NCBI GenBank assembly: GCA_030386875.1 | Contig: CM059562.1 | Span: 19,955,360 to 20,019,359 of the forward strand | Direction of reading: 5' to 3' | Length of the DNA stretch: 64,000 nucleotides | DNA from: Morinoia aosen | Taxonomy: Eukaryota; Arthropoda; Malacostraca; Amphipoda; Talitridae | Part shown: positions 34,201-49,200 of the stretch, one piece after another | Layout: each line of letters begins with the position of its first letter | How positions within the stretch are numbered: the first letter of the stretch is position 1 | Made by a program: the position numbers and the translations under genes | The notes under the pieces: generated by a model | Databases searched by the model: none | Told to the model about the DNA's origin: nothing | What the model saw: the letters and a program-made list of their open reading frames with translations, nothing else

Positions 34201-37200
34201 TGTAATCTCCATGGTGGCAAGATTTAGGTTATTGCGGAAGGCTACAGGCTAGTCACATTCTTATCAAAAAACTCTGTCTTTACAACGAATCATACTCCTA
34301 AAATATTGTCAAAAGTAACCCAAATAAAATTAAATTCATAATCATTATTGTTATTGAAGCTCATAGACTTCCTGGATGAAAATTTTTCAAAATTTACTGG
34401 AAACTTCAATGCACTTTAGATACTGATCTCTCACTCACCGCAGACTGAGACTTTATGCATAAAAGCTTTTCCTGCATCGAAACATTGCCTCAAATCGAGA
34501 AACAGTGGACCCTTTCGACGGGTAAGTTATTTTGTTCCAGTTCAACACGTGTTAAAATACGAAGATAATCACATATCCTCTTTACTAAAAACACTCAATT
34601 TTTAAAAATTCTAAGCCTGTCAATCTCTAGAGGCAACGATTTAAAGGGTAAGTTATTTGTTAAACAATAAGGATCACTAAGCTTTAGATCAATTTTCAGC
34701 CAATTTTCATATTTCTTACTCTGAAGAGCAAACATTCTCTATGCTGAAATAACAATTCATTCCCCGGTTTTCATAAAAATGGGAAGTTATGTCGTAAAAG
34801 TTAAAAGTTGAAGATACGTTTCTCTATTTACTCTTATCTCTCTTTTAAATAAGCCATTTTAACTGACGAATACATGCGTTAGAAATACTAAGCCCCTCGT
34901 TTACAATGTACAGTCTCAATTCAAATGCTGAGCAGCTGAAAGCGTTCTACTGAAACATTCCATTGCCAGGATGAACCTTCAAGGACTTTCCAAGGACTTT
35001 GGCCATTTGTATCGTAGAACGCGTCAATGCGTACCTCTGGAAGCTACATCAATGTATTGTTAGGTAGAAGGGCAAAAAACTTGTGAATGTAGGAAGTGAA
35101 GCCAAGGCTGTGACGTGCTATAAATCATGGGTGCCATGTGGGCCACTTTTTTCACAAAGTTTATCAAATTGGCCTTTTACTGACAAATGACGAATTTGAT
35201 GGCGTTGGTCTGAAACTTAAATCTGGCGAAACTGCTGTATCTACATGACAGACTCCAGCGTGCTGTCTTAGATAGCTTGCTGAACATACATCTCTGAGAA
35301 TTGGTCAGTTTTCAGAGTTGGATCTTACATTAAATACTTTATTATATGTACAATACTATGTTATACAATACTATGCCATGTTACGCTGTGCCATGCTATG
35401 GCCCGCCTTGCCGTGCTATATACTATGCTATGATATTCTATGCTACACTTTACAATAATTGCGTAGTGTAGGTTGGTTATGTATATATATTATAACTGCG
35501 AAGTTTTGATTGATTTTACAAGATACTTTAGGAACTGTAGTATTCGCTCACAAAAATCAATGAAAAATTGTAACCTATTTAAAATGTGTTTTCTTCCCTT
35601 ATTAGTTGTTGTTTACTGAATGCCTCTACTAGTTTGAAATAGAGAAAACTCTAACAAGAAGCAGGTTTAAAAAGCGTGAAGTAACTGGGGGACATATCTG
35701 TTTTTTGAATCTCGTGGAAAACTTTCCTTAAATTCATGTAAGTAACATCACATATTCGTGAGAAACACTAGTAACAAACACTGCCAATTTTACGAATTTC
35801 AAAGAATGTAGGCAAATTTTATAAACTTTTGGACTCATTTTCAACAATTGTCGTTCTGGTGCAGACTTCCTACTTCGCCTATTCATAAAATGCTCACCTT
35901 TGTTGGTGAACATATCGTCTATTTTGGCAGAGTTTTTTCGTTTTTTCTTTGGCTATTCATGAGCCGATCGGCAGCAAAATAAAAAATGTCGCGAATATCA
36001 CTTTCTAAATGCCACTGCCCGAACAGCAGCGAGCTGTACCAGCTTCAGCATTCAGCCATAAATGAAGTAAATTATCTCAGAGGCCAGGACGTTCCCCAAG
36101 GCTACCCGGTGTTGAATGTTAGTTACTTGGTGCACCCGTATAAGCGCAGAAACTTCGTCCGTCATCGAGTTCGATGGATGGCATTGATCCATGTGAACAC
36201 GGTCTTCATGGCTACGTGATAACTACGCATAACTGTATAACTTCTTGTGGAATAAAATGTTCACTTTTTGTCAAATTACCCATGAATTTGAAAGATAAAT
36301 TAAATCAAACCAGCCCTGAAAATAGATTATCTCGATGCCAAAACATGCACATTTTAATTTTAAATAAAAATGTACTTCGGATAATTGATAACTAGATTAA
36401 ATCTATTTCAAACCGTGCTCGTCGTTGACATGACAAATTTAAAATAGTTGAAACCGAGAATAACACAATAGCCTATACACAGGTATTATAATATTGCAGA
36501 AATGTACGATCCGGTTCAGAAGCATACCAGGCGCAAAAGCTATGCAAATCAATCATGTTGAGTGAATGTCAGGTGATTGAAATTCTTTGACGAAATGTGA
36601 AGGTCATATTCTTGAGGACGCACATTTAGCGAAGGCTAATTGACTGTACCATATGAATGCTGCTCACCATCGAGTAGACAACACACGAAATAAATGGGGG
36701 TTCGAATTTGTTTAAAGTTTGTACGTCTCACTACTCTCACAGGCCAAACGGTTCATCAGTCAAGCTGAAGAACATGGTAAACTCATTCGCTATGTTCAAC
36801 TGGACAGCTACTTTTTAAATTAATTTTTAACCATAGATCGCTCATAATGATAATCTAACAAAAAATACTAAATTAGGTGACTAGGAGTCACCTAATTAAA
36901 TTTTTTTAAACTTAAAAGTAGGTCAATCTATAACCAAAAGTACTCCGGTCAAGATGAATATATTTACATTTTTTACTAGCCTAACTTCGTGCAGCATACT
37001 AACTGCTGCACTGAACTTCCCGTTCGACCAAGAGATGTGTAAAAAAGAGATGAGAGCCAGGCCACTCATTTGAAGCTTTAAACTTTTGCATAACTTAACA
37101 AAACATTGCTGAATGTATTCACCAAAACGCAAACTGTTAACGCAGGTTGTCGGAGGCCAATTGTTGGAAGAATTCGCAAAATGGCCTGCAAAAACGAGAC

Positions 37201-40200
37201 TTCGAATGCTAGCTCCAGTAGACTGAATCCGACCTCCGGGCAGAACAAACCGAGCGAGTTTCAAGCTACCTCTCATTCCTACAAATTTATTGCTTTAGAA
37301 GAGTCTGAAATTCATTCTTAAAAACGCAATTTATGATGCGATTGTAATGTTCAAGGATATTTTTAGCATATCAATACGAAATTCCGTACATTGAATAAGC
37401 AACTTAAAAATAAAATAGCATGAGATTTAATTTATGTTATTTAATGCATTGATAAATTCTGCAAAAAATACAATCAATTGGCTTAATTTGACGATAGCAC
37501 AATGTCAAGACTTGATGTTTTGTAGAAGTTGGTCACTGAATCCAGCAGATGATATGCCTAGATGTTAGTTTATAAATTTGTGAGCATTGTAGTCTACCGA
37601 GAACTGAAATTTATCATTTTTTGTGCACGACGCCTAATTCCCAACGTCGTACTTCAGCGAGGAAGTTATCCGTCCTTGCATAAATCCACAGCGTGAACGC
37701 CTAGTAGAGGAACACGTGAATATCACGGGCTGGCCACATGCTCTCGATCACGTGAGGAGTTCCGCTTACTTCGAGTGCGACAGGTTTCGCCACATTGTGG
37801 TTGGTTCCTTCGCCCTTTTTAGCTGGTTGAACGTGCTTTGATATCATATCTAGAAATAAAAGCACCTTTACATTGAATTAACAGTCCGAACCTAAGAACA
37901 ATCAATAAATCACTTAGACTTGGTTGTAAAAAACGTTGATAGCTAAGCCCACTCATTTCCCGGGGCGCTAAAACTCGCCTGTAAAAAATGTTAGCTATCG
38001 CTTGCCCGAAATTTCGAATGAATAGAATGACATCAGCAAGTGAGCATGTATAGAAGCACGTAATAGCTCGGGCTGACCACGAATTGCATACCTAACATAC
38101 ACTCACAAACTGCAAGCTGCTAAGGTAACGTGGCTTGAGTCCCGCAAGAACCACCAAATCATAAATACCTTTCATTTTCGTTGCTCCCATTTTGCCTTAC
38201 ATTTATCGACAGTGTCAGGAATTTTTATGGGAATATTTTCCCCGCCACGACTGTATCTTCTTCAACAAGTAGAGCCAAAAATACCAGCAAGTTCTCCCGC
38301 AGAAGGAAAAATGTTAGCTAAACAGGTTGGGGCATAGTCAGTGGGCAGCGTGAGTCAAGGACCAATGCGAGTGAAACAGCTCTCAGGGTTGTAGCAATGA
38401 GGAAATAAATAAAATTAAATGCAGAGTTTGCCCTACCGGCGTACGCAATACATCTATTCATTGTGCCCAAATTCAAGATAGGTTACGCTTTGCTTTACAA
38501 TTGCTCTTTTGTAGTTGAATATTCTTTATTTTATGAACTAATGAAAGAAATATCAGTCAGGGTGTGCGTAAGTCAGTGAGTATATCTTCTGTGCTAACGA
38601 GAAATTTCGAGTAAGAAAATTACGCTCAGCTAAAAGAGCCATTCATCACGAATAATACGAAACAAACCGATCACTTGGTTTAAGGCACCACTCTGCTCGA
38701 TTTATGTAGCAGCCTATCTCTTCTTGCAGTGTTTTACATAATCATTTATTGCTCAAGCTCTTGAATAATAATTGAGCGGAGGCTGGGCGCGGCCTTCTTG
38801 GAAGCAAGAAACCGCTCTTTGCTGTTAAGATATGAGTCGCTCCATGAGCGGGTCTCCGGATCGGTTCAACAGTGATGAATTGCGGGCAATGCTGTGATAT
38901 TCAGAGCTGGCCTCGACAACAGGCAAGTCTTGAGGACCCAGGTCTAGCCACTCGTTTCGGGAACTTATTTAGTTACTCAAATTTTGTTCCTCAAATCCTA
39001 TCACTGTGCATTTGTTTGATCTTGGAGTGAATCGCCACAGCTTCGCAGCCTGTCGATCAAGACCCTTAAAACTTTTGAAAACTTCCTAGGTAAGCAGAGT
39101 TTTCACAACTTTAAAGCCACGCGTAGTAAGACCATGATGGAATGGAAAAATATTCATTATCGTACCAGGTACCCTCCTGTAAATCATTTTTCGTTTAGAT
39201 ATTGTTGCATACTGACGTAGAACCCCACGTCTTCAAATAGTAATTGAGTGAACGACCCATTTACGTCTCAGAGTTTAACATTTCTGAACTCTCCCACCTC
39301 TATGCTTAAGCAGTTCTTGAAAAGTCTTGGATCACCATGTCTCGCTTCACAATACGTGATCCAAAAATGTGCCTAGGCTCTAACAAGCGGAGAAAGCTTG
39401 CACGTAAGCATTTTAAGCGCTCCAGTTATACTCGCACTTAAGAAACAGAAAGTTAAAAAATTCTTCGTACAAGATAATTGAAGCGGCTCAAGATGTACGA
39501 GCACTTTAAAGCTGTATGAACCGCACCAAAATGCATACAACAATGGCTACCTTTAGCTGCGCCTGCAAATTGAAGTAGGGTCTAAAGGCAGCGCGCGTTT
39601 CGGTTTGTACTTCACTCCATGATGCACATGACAGCGTCGGATCCTGTAATTACTACTGAGAAATTTATCTACGGGCGTACGCAGCACCCCCGACTTTAAT
39701 TTAAAGCAGACTGCACAGTTAATTTTTTGTAGCGTTGGTTGAATGTTTGGAGATGGTAAACGTTTGCATGGCGAGTAAAAGAGGCCGCTCTTTCGTAATG
39801 TGTCTTGCGTCTGACGTACGGGGCTTAGAAGTTATTTGTAACTAACAAGTGTATTCCTCCACAGCCGCAGCACGTACGCCTACGATCAGTAAGAAATCAA
39901 GAAATTCTCTGTCAGTATCGTATAGTTAGAGTTTGTTCTCAGCCTAAACTCTTCGGCAAGTCAAACGTAAGAATATCATATCAGTGGAAGAAATACGAGG
40001 AAACCGTTTACATGAAAACACACCACAATCATGAACATACAAGCGATTTTTAAATTAATTTGGCAAAATGGCAACAGTTATGACCTTAGCTTTCAATTCG
40101 TGTGAAAAACTTAACCTTTTACGAACAGACCAATACTGTGCCACTTTAATGCGCATTGTATTCCGTGTGGCAGAGAGCGTTCACGTAGTGCTGGAGGGGA

Positions 40201-43200
40201 CCACTAATATTTCAAATCAGCCCGGCTTACCTCGCCAGCACTTGCAGCTATAGCTACGATCACTTCCATTAATACCGAGTTGTGGGCGCAGCACTTCTTT
40301 GCAACGAGTTTGTACGCATATAACTCAGCGACCGCACAGCTTGGGTTTTGTTAAAGCAGCGCTCTTATTTTGGTTTGGCTTCCCTCGGCCTACGCAACTA
40401 CTGGAACAGTTGTGGTGCTGCGGTGTCGCTCGATATTCTCTAGTTCGGTGTCGGACTGTCAGGCTACATTACGTCAGTCTTGTAAGGCAATGGTCCTGTT
40501 GCACATTCATGTGCGGCCTTGAAACGTGAATTTATCGAACTTCACTCATGATATTTTAACTTCGCTTCTGCATTCCTCATAAAGTGCAAACATCTACGCG
40601 ATCACGAGGACGGTTGGTTCTGACCAGCCCAACTGCGTAGTTAGCTGTGGCTGTGAGGTAGATGCACGTGCGCAGATCATGTGCAGAAATCTCTGAGCCA
40701 ACTTTTTATCCTTTGCCAAAACAGAACTTCACCTGTTACAGGTAGGTAATGACTGTGTTACATCAAATTTTCATTCGTGCGCATACAACGTCAACGTTAA
40801 GGCATTATACTGGAGCCTGTGCCATTTCTGAATTTATGTTAAGATTATAATAAAAGTTCCAGTTGTTCTGTGCAGGTATAAACGCCATCTCAACATAATA
40901 GTGCACCTTATAAAAGAATGATACAATTGTCAATGTGCTCATTGAGTTCCAGTTTTTGTTTGAAACTTATTTGACCCTTTGAGCAGCCGAACTTAATATA
41001 CTTGTTAACAGTGATCAGACATTAATTTCTGAGTTAGCATTCATTTCATTCACGTATTTACAACATCTGCAAACGAAGATAATAGCAGTGGATCGTTGCA
41101 AAATTACCGTTAGTTCAATCGAGCTCGATAAAAATTAAAAGGATTCCCCAGAAGTCACTGAACTTATTTGGGCCCACAGGTAGCTGTACTCAAATTTGAC
41201 CATTGTACTAGACTTAAAAAACATTTTACCTTTGTATCACCTGTGGTAAATAAATTATTTTAATTGTTTAAAACCAGGATCGAGAACCAAAGGTACCGAC
41301 GACCACTCGGATCGCGAGGCAACTCTCAGCAATGTAGGCCTCAGTTCTTCCTCTCTCTCTCTGGGGACTCCCAAGCCGCACACGAGCAGCATTGTTACGC
41401 TTCGTAAGTCTCATCTTTTTGCTGCATGAGGCTGCTAGGGAACAAAGACCTCATTGAAGTACGGCAACTCGTACAGGAAGGCTCTGGGCAAAAACCTGGT
41501 CTTTATTTTGCGAGAAAAATTATGGAAAATTTTGTGCCATGACAATTTAGGCTAACCTCAGATGACCTTTAATAGTTAATTACATTCTTATCTTCGTAAC
41601 TACTTGAGATGATAATATAGGTACACAACACACTGCACAAGGTAAATAAACTTAGGGAATTTCACCTCTCCGTCGTGATCACGTGAATCCTGGTTATCAT
41701 ATACAGCCTGAGGAAAAAAGAGATCAATCAAACCACTATTTCAACTTGACTTATTTATTTTTGCGTCACTAGCAAACACTTAGTTCAATTCGTGAGTGAA
41801 GATCGGGTAACAATCATCTGCCGTTATGCTTGGTAAACCTCACACTGGACAACGGAATCAACTATGATAATATTGCTGAAAGATAGCCAATGGGCGTTGG
41901 GAAAATCATCAATGCACCTAAGTGAGGTTGGTAACATATATCTGTTCACTTACTATGAAGGCAGGATCTATAAAGTTTCCTGTATACGAATACGAATGAT
42001 TTTAGATCTATTTTTGTGGGATCTTTCCGCGGTTGGATACAAAAATTGCATTTAGCTTGATTTTATTCAGAAACTCTCAGTAATTAGAATGCATTTGGTG
42101 CATTTTCTTCATGACCTCTCAGTGATTATGAGAGATATTCGTGAACAATTTTAAGACAAAATATTTATTTTAACGAGCAAACTCAATTTTTCAGACTAAA
42201 AAGTTCGGAAAATCATAGCTTTAAATTTATAAATCATGAAGATGTCTCGGAGAATTGAGGAACTTGAAAATTTTGAAACGTAAAAAGGCCATGGTTACCG
42301 CAAGTAAAGCTTCACTCGAAGCAGCGGAAAACCTCTGAACGCAACTGAAATTTTATAAACCGCGGATGGATGGCTCGGCACCGCGGCCTTGGTGTGGAAA
42401 TTTGCTCAACGGATGGCTTTATTCACTAATGAACATTATTTTTGGCATTTCTTGCAAGTATTACAATAAAATTTAAAAAATCACAGTATCGGATTACAAA
42501 AATGGACTTCACTAACTGACGGCTTTTGTATTTCACACTTGTGTAATGTTGTAGAAAAGAAATAGATCACCACACTGGTTACACACATCAACTGAGTTCA
42601 TCAAAGTGTCTATGTCTGCTTTAAATATTCAGAAATACCGATTTTGTGAGAAATATATAATTGTTTAAAAAAAATGGTAAAGAATACGATATCACACGAC
42701 CATTATTCACGTTTGTCGTTTTGCAAATTTTCCTAAGTTGCCCGAACAAATGAGAAGAACACGTGCAGAAGGTAAGTCCTGGCACTTCTGCAGGCAGTTA
42801 CCGTTCATTTATCTAATGCGAGCTCAGTAGCCTCGATGTCGATGACGATGGAAAAATACAGCGACTTACCAGCGCAACGCGCACGTTCCGCCCCGCCTTA
42901 CGGTGTCATGAGCATATTTAGTCTACATACGCCGGGTCTCAATCCTCTTCTCTAACTGCATACGCTTTGTGTGTCTCCATCTTCCACAAGTGCTTTTCTG
43001 ATATAAATTTCATATATTAAGAGATATTAAAAAATAAACTGAAATTCTTGGATATTCTGATTGTGAGTTACATACAGACCTAGACAACTATCTTTTATTG
43101 ATACAGAATACAAAAGATATTCAAAAGAACACAATCATACAGCGCAAATGTGATGAATGAGGTACTTTAAAGATTGAAATTATTAATGTGTATATTCACA

Positions 43201-46200
43201 TATTAAAATTAAACTTGAGCTGAATCACAGAGAACAGAGAATTTATGCTCTATGAGCTCTTAAGTTTGGCTGCCTCTGAATAAGAAGTGTACTTTATGAT
43301 CAGCAGAACTAAAAACAAAGCTTTATCGCATAAATCTTCGCATCACTCAGCCCTACACATCCCTCACCTCTACACATCCATCAGCCCTACACATCCCTCA
43401 GCTCTTCGCATCACCAAGCTCTTCGCATCACGCGGCTCTTCGCATCACTCAGCTCTTCGCATCACCAAGCTCTTCGCATCACTCGGCTCTTCGCATCACT
43501 CAGTTCTTCGCATCACTCAATTCTTTACATCACTCAGCTCCTTGCTTCACTTATAACCTGCATGTACTGATGAACTAACAAATCAGCGCTGCTCTAAAAT
43601 GCCACAAGAGGAAGCGAACTCCGTCTCTCCGTTCCAAGACACAAAAAATTCAAAGGTAATGCCCCACTTCAACCCGACCGTTCACTGACAGGCACTTTAG
43701 AGTATGCACTACTAAATAGAACTACGGCCTTCGAGTATTTTTGGAGGAACAATGGAATTAATGAGGTATTTAAACTCATAGTTCCATTAAGATTTGCATG
43801 TGAATATAATGAATTTTGCTTTTAACGCGTATCCAAACTTTACGAACGCTCGAAATAGCTTACAATTTCAGTGATAATATACAACAGTTTGATATACCGA
43901 ATAAACTTCCAGTGATGTTATTTCGTGATCAAACTGATATTGAAAATACGCTCGAACGACTACCAAACTTAAATATGAAAACAGCGCCTCAGTCGTTAAT
44001 TCAGATTAGAATATGAACGAAACATTTTACAATTGAGATTTTCCATAATTATTACAATTATTATATCCACCGTTGTCAGACTAACATTTGCATCATGTTG
44101 TTACGAACATCAATCAGAATGAGGAAGTAGATAGTAACCATGTACTCGGCAGTGACTTCAAAAAACACATCATGGTACGAATTCTACGTGAACTACATTA
44201 TACGGTTTTTTAAAGAGGACCATCTTTTCCATTTGAGCGGCAAAGAGTTGGTCCAGGATGCAAGACCTGTGCTCTGGTCCACGTCACGGCACCACCACAC
44301 TTGACGCGTGTGCGATCGCTTAACTCGAGGTCGCGCAGCGGCCCCGCTGTCAAGAATGACCTTCGGCCCACACCACCTCCCGCCCCAGCCCCCACCTCGG
44401 CAGGGCAGCACATCCTCAACAGACGCCTCCGGCACATCATTGGGGGAGCTTATAGAGGTAATGATGTGTTATCTGCAGTGGAGATCCACCACATTTGCTC
44501 ATCAATTTTGGATTTTAAATTTGGCTTTTGCGGGAAGCTGTAAATTACATTTTCTCCTGTTCTTCCTCTCGTTTCTATTTTTCCTTCGCTGCTTCAACAA
44601 ACATCTGAGTATGTAGCTCTTTTAGAATATAAAAACGCTCCGGACGCCCTAAAATGTCGTCGATGTGACAAAATTTTTCATGAAATTGCTCATGGGAAAT
44701 GAACTGAAAGCCTCTTTTTTGGATGCAGAAATACAGTAATCGTAATTCACTACAGCGACATCAATACGCAATTTTGCTTGTTATTGAAATGCAAGTAATC
44801 AATTTTTGGCCGTCAGAAAGGCATGATTTTTTCAAGAAAATAAAATTCACGGCTTATAAAATAAATTTATTCATTTTTATAGTAGTATTTGAAGAGGCTA
44901 CATATCACAAAATAAATTTTAATTTATTCTTCTTTGAGTGAGCGCAGCACTGGGCGCCATAGCGTAATCCTCCACCGCCTCGCGGACTAGGACAAAACCA
45001 TCAAAATCCCCCTAGTTTAACATCCTGATAACAATTCCCTTTCCCAGAGGTTGATAAAAATAGATTTCATGATAATTCTCATGCTGTGTTGTTGAATACA
45101 AGGTTTCACAACCCTTATCCGGAGGTCAAAAAATATAGTGCTCGATTATCCTCAACATGTGATGTTTAATCTGATTACCTTGCAGCTAAAGTGTTAAATT
45201 GGTCACGAAATCACCACTCAAAACTTCAGAATATGGGTTATATAATTGTAACATAGAGGGTATTTCCCCTAGGATGTCTCGTTAGGATCATTCCAAGTTC
45301 CATCCACGCCGGCTGCCGCGAGGCTCAGGCTGCCTCCCTCGCACGAGGTCACCGCAGCGCTCCTCATCACAGGGACGATACGTTCGCGCAGGATCAAGGC
45401 TTCTGGTCTCTGGACTAAATTTTTGACGTTATCAGCTGATAAAGTAATATATCTTAGGAAAATTCATCTTCGTAATGAAGAAACTAATTGCATCGGTGAC
45501 ATGTTTCATATTGCCGTATATGGATTGGTAATTATGTGAAATTTCATCACAGGTGTTGAAAAATGATGTTCGGAACAATTTCTACCTCCCATAAATTTTT
45601 AGAATTAACCCCAAAAGGTTTTGGAGGAACAATTTATGAAATAGTTTGTTATGAAGAAATTGTGGATAGGGAACAAAGATTCATCCAAATGAATCAAAAG
45701 AAATTGAGATCAATACGCGACGGTTTTGATGTGTTTAAAAAGTTTAGTAATTATTTTGTCCTCCAACATATACATTTCATTGAACTTTTTTAAAACTGGA
45801 CTTGTTTATACTTAACGCAACTCGGAACTTTTCTATCGCCGTTCGTTAATTGCAGACTAACAATGTGAAGACAGTGACACTTTTGTTCCATTGAAACTGC
45901 ATAGAAATAGGTTTGTGATACTCGGTTCTTTTTGAAGTATAGAAATAACATGGGCAAAATAAAAAAGTACTGTGGTGTGCTCAATTGAGATATATTACCT
46001 AGCTGGACCTTGTTTAATGCTTTTATCATGGAATATAGACCACAAAACTAGGGAACTAAAACATGGTACGTCAAGTATGATATTGTGCTGTTGAATGCAA
46101 ACTTACACACATCTTTGAGTGAATGTAGAACTGGACCCCGTTGTATGATCTTCCATTTCCTCCCGGACTAAGAAAAAACTGCTAGAAGAAAGATGTACAA

Positions 46201-49200
46201 AATTCCCCAAGTTAAATTTCCTATTGAGAAATCCTTTCCTCAGAGGTCGGAACCAAAATATTCTTTAATATAACTGCTTGTTACTGGTCTCTCTCAACAA
46301 CGCTGTAACTCTAATTCGTCCATGAATAACAAGCACTTTTGTGACGACACACGATGCGTGGTTTCCAAAATCATTATGTGTTCGTATTCCTAAAGACTGT
46401 AGAACATCCCAATTCTAAATCTTCTGCAACGAGTGTCGGCTAAGCTCAATCTATACTATAATAAGAGCCGCGTCCGTCCGTCCGTCCGTCGGTCTGTCCG
46501 AAGCCAGCCTGCAATGTGTGATGAGCGTATCTGTGATACAAGCTCCAGCCCTATATATTTTGACGGGCCGTGTTCGCGCGGCCTCATCTACTCTCGAGAG
46601 ATTGTATTTTTTAATTTCTTACGGCCTTTCTCTCATTTCGTCCTGTTTTTTTTATTTCAAATAAGGGGGGGGGGGGGGTGGACTAGTATATAATAATTAG
46701 CGGTACCCGGCAATGTGGCAATCCTAACTCGCCTCACAAGACAGTGAGTCAAATCTTGGAACAGTTCGATCGCAACGTTAGAGTGGATCACAAGTGGTTT
46801 TGAAAAATAATTCCCATGTCATTTTTCTATTTTTACGGCAAATAAGAAACCCATGGATCTATGAAAGCCTTGACTAATACCGTTAACGCTGCCCTTGGTT
46901 AAACTGAATAAGCATTCGCAATAAGCTCTAGAAGGTATCCTGTTATAACTCAGCTTAAAATACCTCTCACGCATAAAATTTTTAACTTTTTTCTACAACA
47001 TAGAAGCATTAGTATTTTTTGCACTTCATGCGAATCAACACAACATTCAGCAAACAAAACAACAGCGGATTGATATTACGGGCCATTGAATAATACCTGA
47101 ACTGCAGCTATGGAAAGTTCGGCTTTAGCAAAACACTTCTGGAGAAGCTTCACGCTTTTCTTAACTGGACTCATACATAATACAAGAAATAACTCATAAC
47201 TTATTATAGCTTATAATAACTTATTTGGCGCGCGGGAAGAGAGTTACACAAAAACAACTTCCGCTAAGGAGGAAGGATCACCTAGCAGACCTTGGGGGAT
47301 CTTCCCGGCAGGACAAAAACCTCCGGCTGTCCTGAAACATGCCACTCTAACTGGTTTGCTGTTCAAAAAACAGGCCGGGAAGTGCGAAGTTAATTAAGGA
47401 ATGGAGCAGCCCTTGTTATGATTCATTCACAGAACTTCTCTGTCGGTGAGGCTCGGTTAACCACGTAAAAAGAATACAGAAAAAATTAACAAACGTTTGT
47501 AAATCTAAAATTCCATTTTCTTAAATAATTAAGCCAATAGTAGTATTTCTACTCCTAGCTTGTTCCCATTTTACTTCGTTTTCTGTGCATACCCGTTAAA
47601 TCATCACGTATATTCGCTCTAGATACTAGGTAAATGATATCAGAACCATATTGAAATTTTTATCGCCGTTCGATAAAGTTCATTATTTTTAATGACTGCC
47701 ACGTTGACCAATACAAAAGTCTCGAAGATGGTTGTGAGTACACGGGAAAATCATTTTGATGTGTTTGGTGCTCCGGACGGAAAGTTCAGTTCCGCATATG
47801 TGAAGCTGGAGGCTAATTTTGGACTCCAAATGTTACTGAAATTTATGAAAAAATTATAAGTAGCCAGTGGCTGAGTAAAATCAAAACGCATCACATAAAA
47901 AGTTCTTTGAAAAAATTCTTAAGTGATCATTACTAAATACAAAAAGATAACCTTGGAATAATGGGGCCGCACTACATTAAACAATTTATAACCTGTCACA
48001 CATCAAGCAAGATTTCGTAAAGTTAAGCACAGCACAAACTGCAAATTCATCTCGTAGTGTCACACTCAAATGCACTCTCACAGTTAACTTTTGAATAACG
48101 TGCATATTTTGCACGTATTTTAAATTCTAGCAATTCAATTAATGATATTTTCCAGTGAGTGTCAGAGTTTTGTGGATCGTGAAATATTATTCATATAAAA
48201 GACAAAAATTTGGAAAAAAATTTTGGGAAATTTTGCAAAAACTTGAAGAGTTTTGTAAACACGAATATCACATGGGCTTCCAAAAAAAAACTTTTTACCA
48301 AAAAATAACGAACGACGTAGTAAGATGACCAAAAATTTAACAAATCGAAAAAAGTGTATGAGAATTATACGTATTAGTGTGAAATATTGTTAACAAGAGA
48401 GCTAAAATTAAATTTGGGCAGGTTTTCCTTTGGCAAAAATAGGAGTTATTCTGACATAACTCGTTAATATTATTCTTGAGATTTGCTTCTGACAACAAAC
48501 CTGATAACCTGATGCAGACCTGCCTGTATTTGGTGATCAAGTCAAAATAAGTAATAAAAGAATAGTACGTACTTCGGATTCCATGCTGTTCTTGCGCGTG
48601 CGTGGGTTGATTCATTAAAAGTTAGGAGTTTCAAGCTTGAGTCTCATGAGTTTCGGGCAAAATTGATGAAATATAAAACAACTCATCCTCAAGTGGTATA
48701 AGAAGTGATTAGATTTTTTTGAATAATTGTCAGAACAAAGAGAAATACAGAATACATCCACAGAAAAAAAACTTACTACAGAACTAGTGTTTTCCGTACA
48801 TGCAGCGTAAAATATACCTTCGATAACTTACAAAACAGTTTCGAAGCTTCCAAACACACAATACGTCCTGATAATTCGGAAGTAAGATTTTAAAACCCAC
48901 TCATGCACTCCCTGAGGCGCATCCTCATAACTTTGATCAGTTTTGCATGCGTCAGGCCAAAAACCAGAGCTATTTTGCAGTTTTGAACGAGATTGAACAT
49001 CTGCTCCATAACTCATGAACCTTGTTCTCGACATACGGGATAAATTTTCTTCATCCAAAGAATATCACTTCAGTTCCGCATGAATTTTGTTTGGAACTAG
49101 TACTTTTGAAGATGTTTAGCTTAATTCATTCAGGCCTTTTTGATTCAGTCGTGTAGAAAACTCAGTCCCCATGAAGTTTCCACCTCATTTCAATTGCCCC

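Noticed and set aside
43287-43556. 89-codon serine/histidine-rich frame
   Set aside because: It is produced by the 17-bp minisatellite, where three units equal 17 codons; it is not evidence of a gene.
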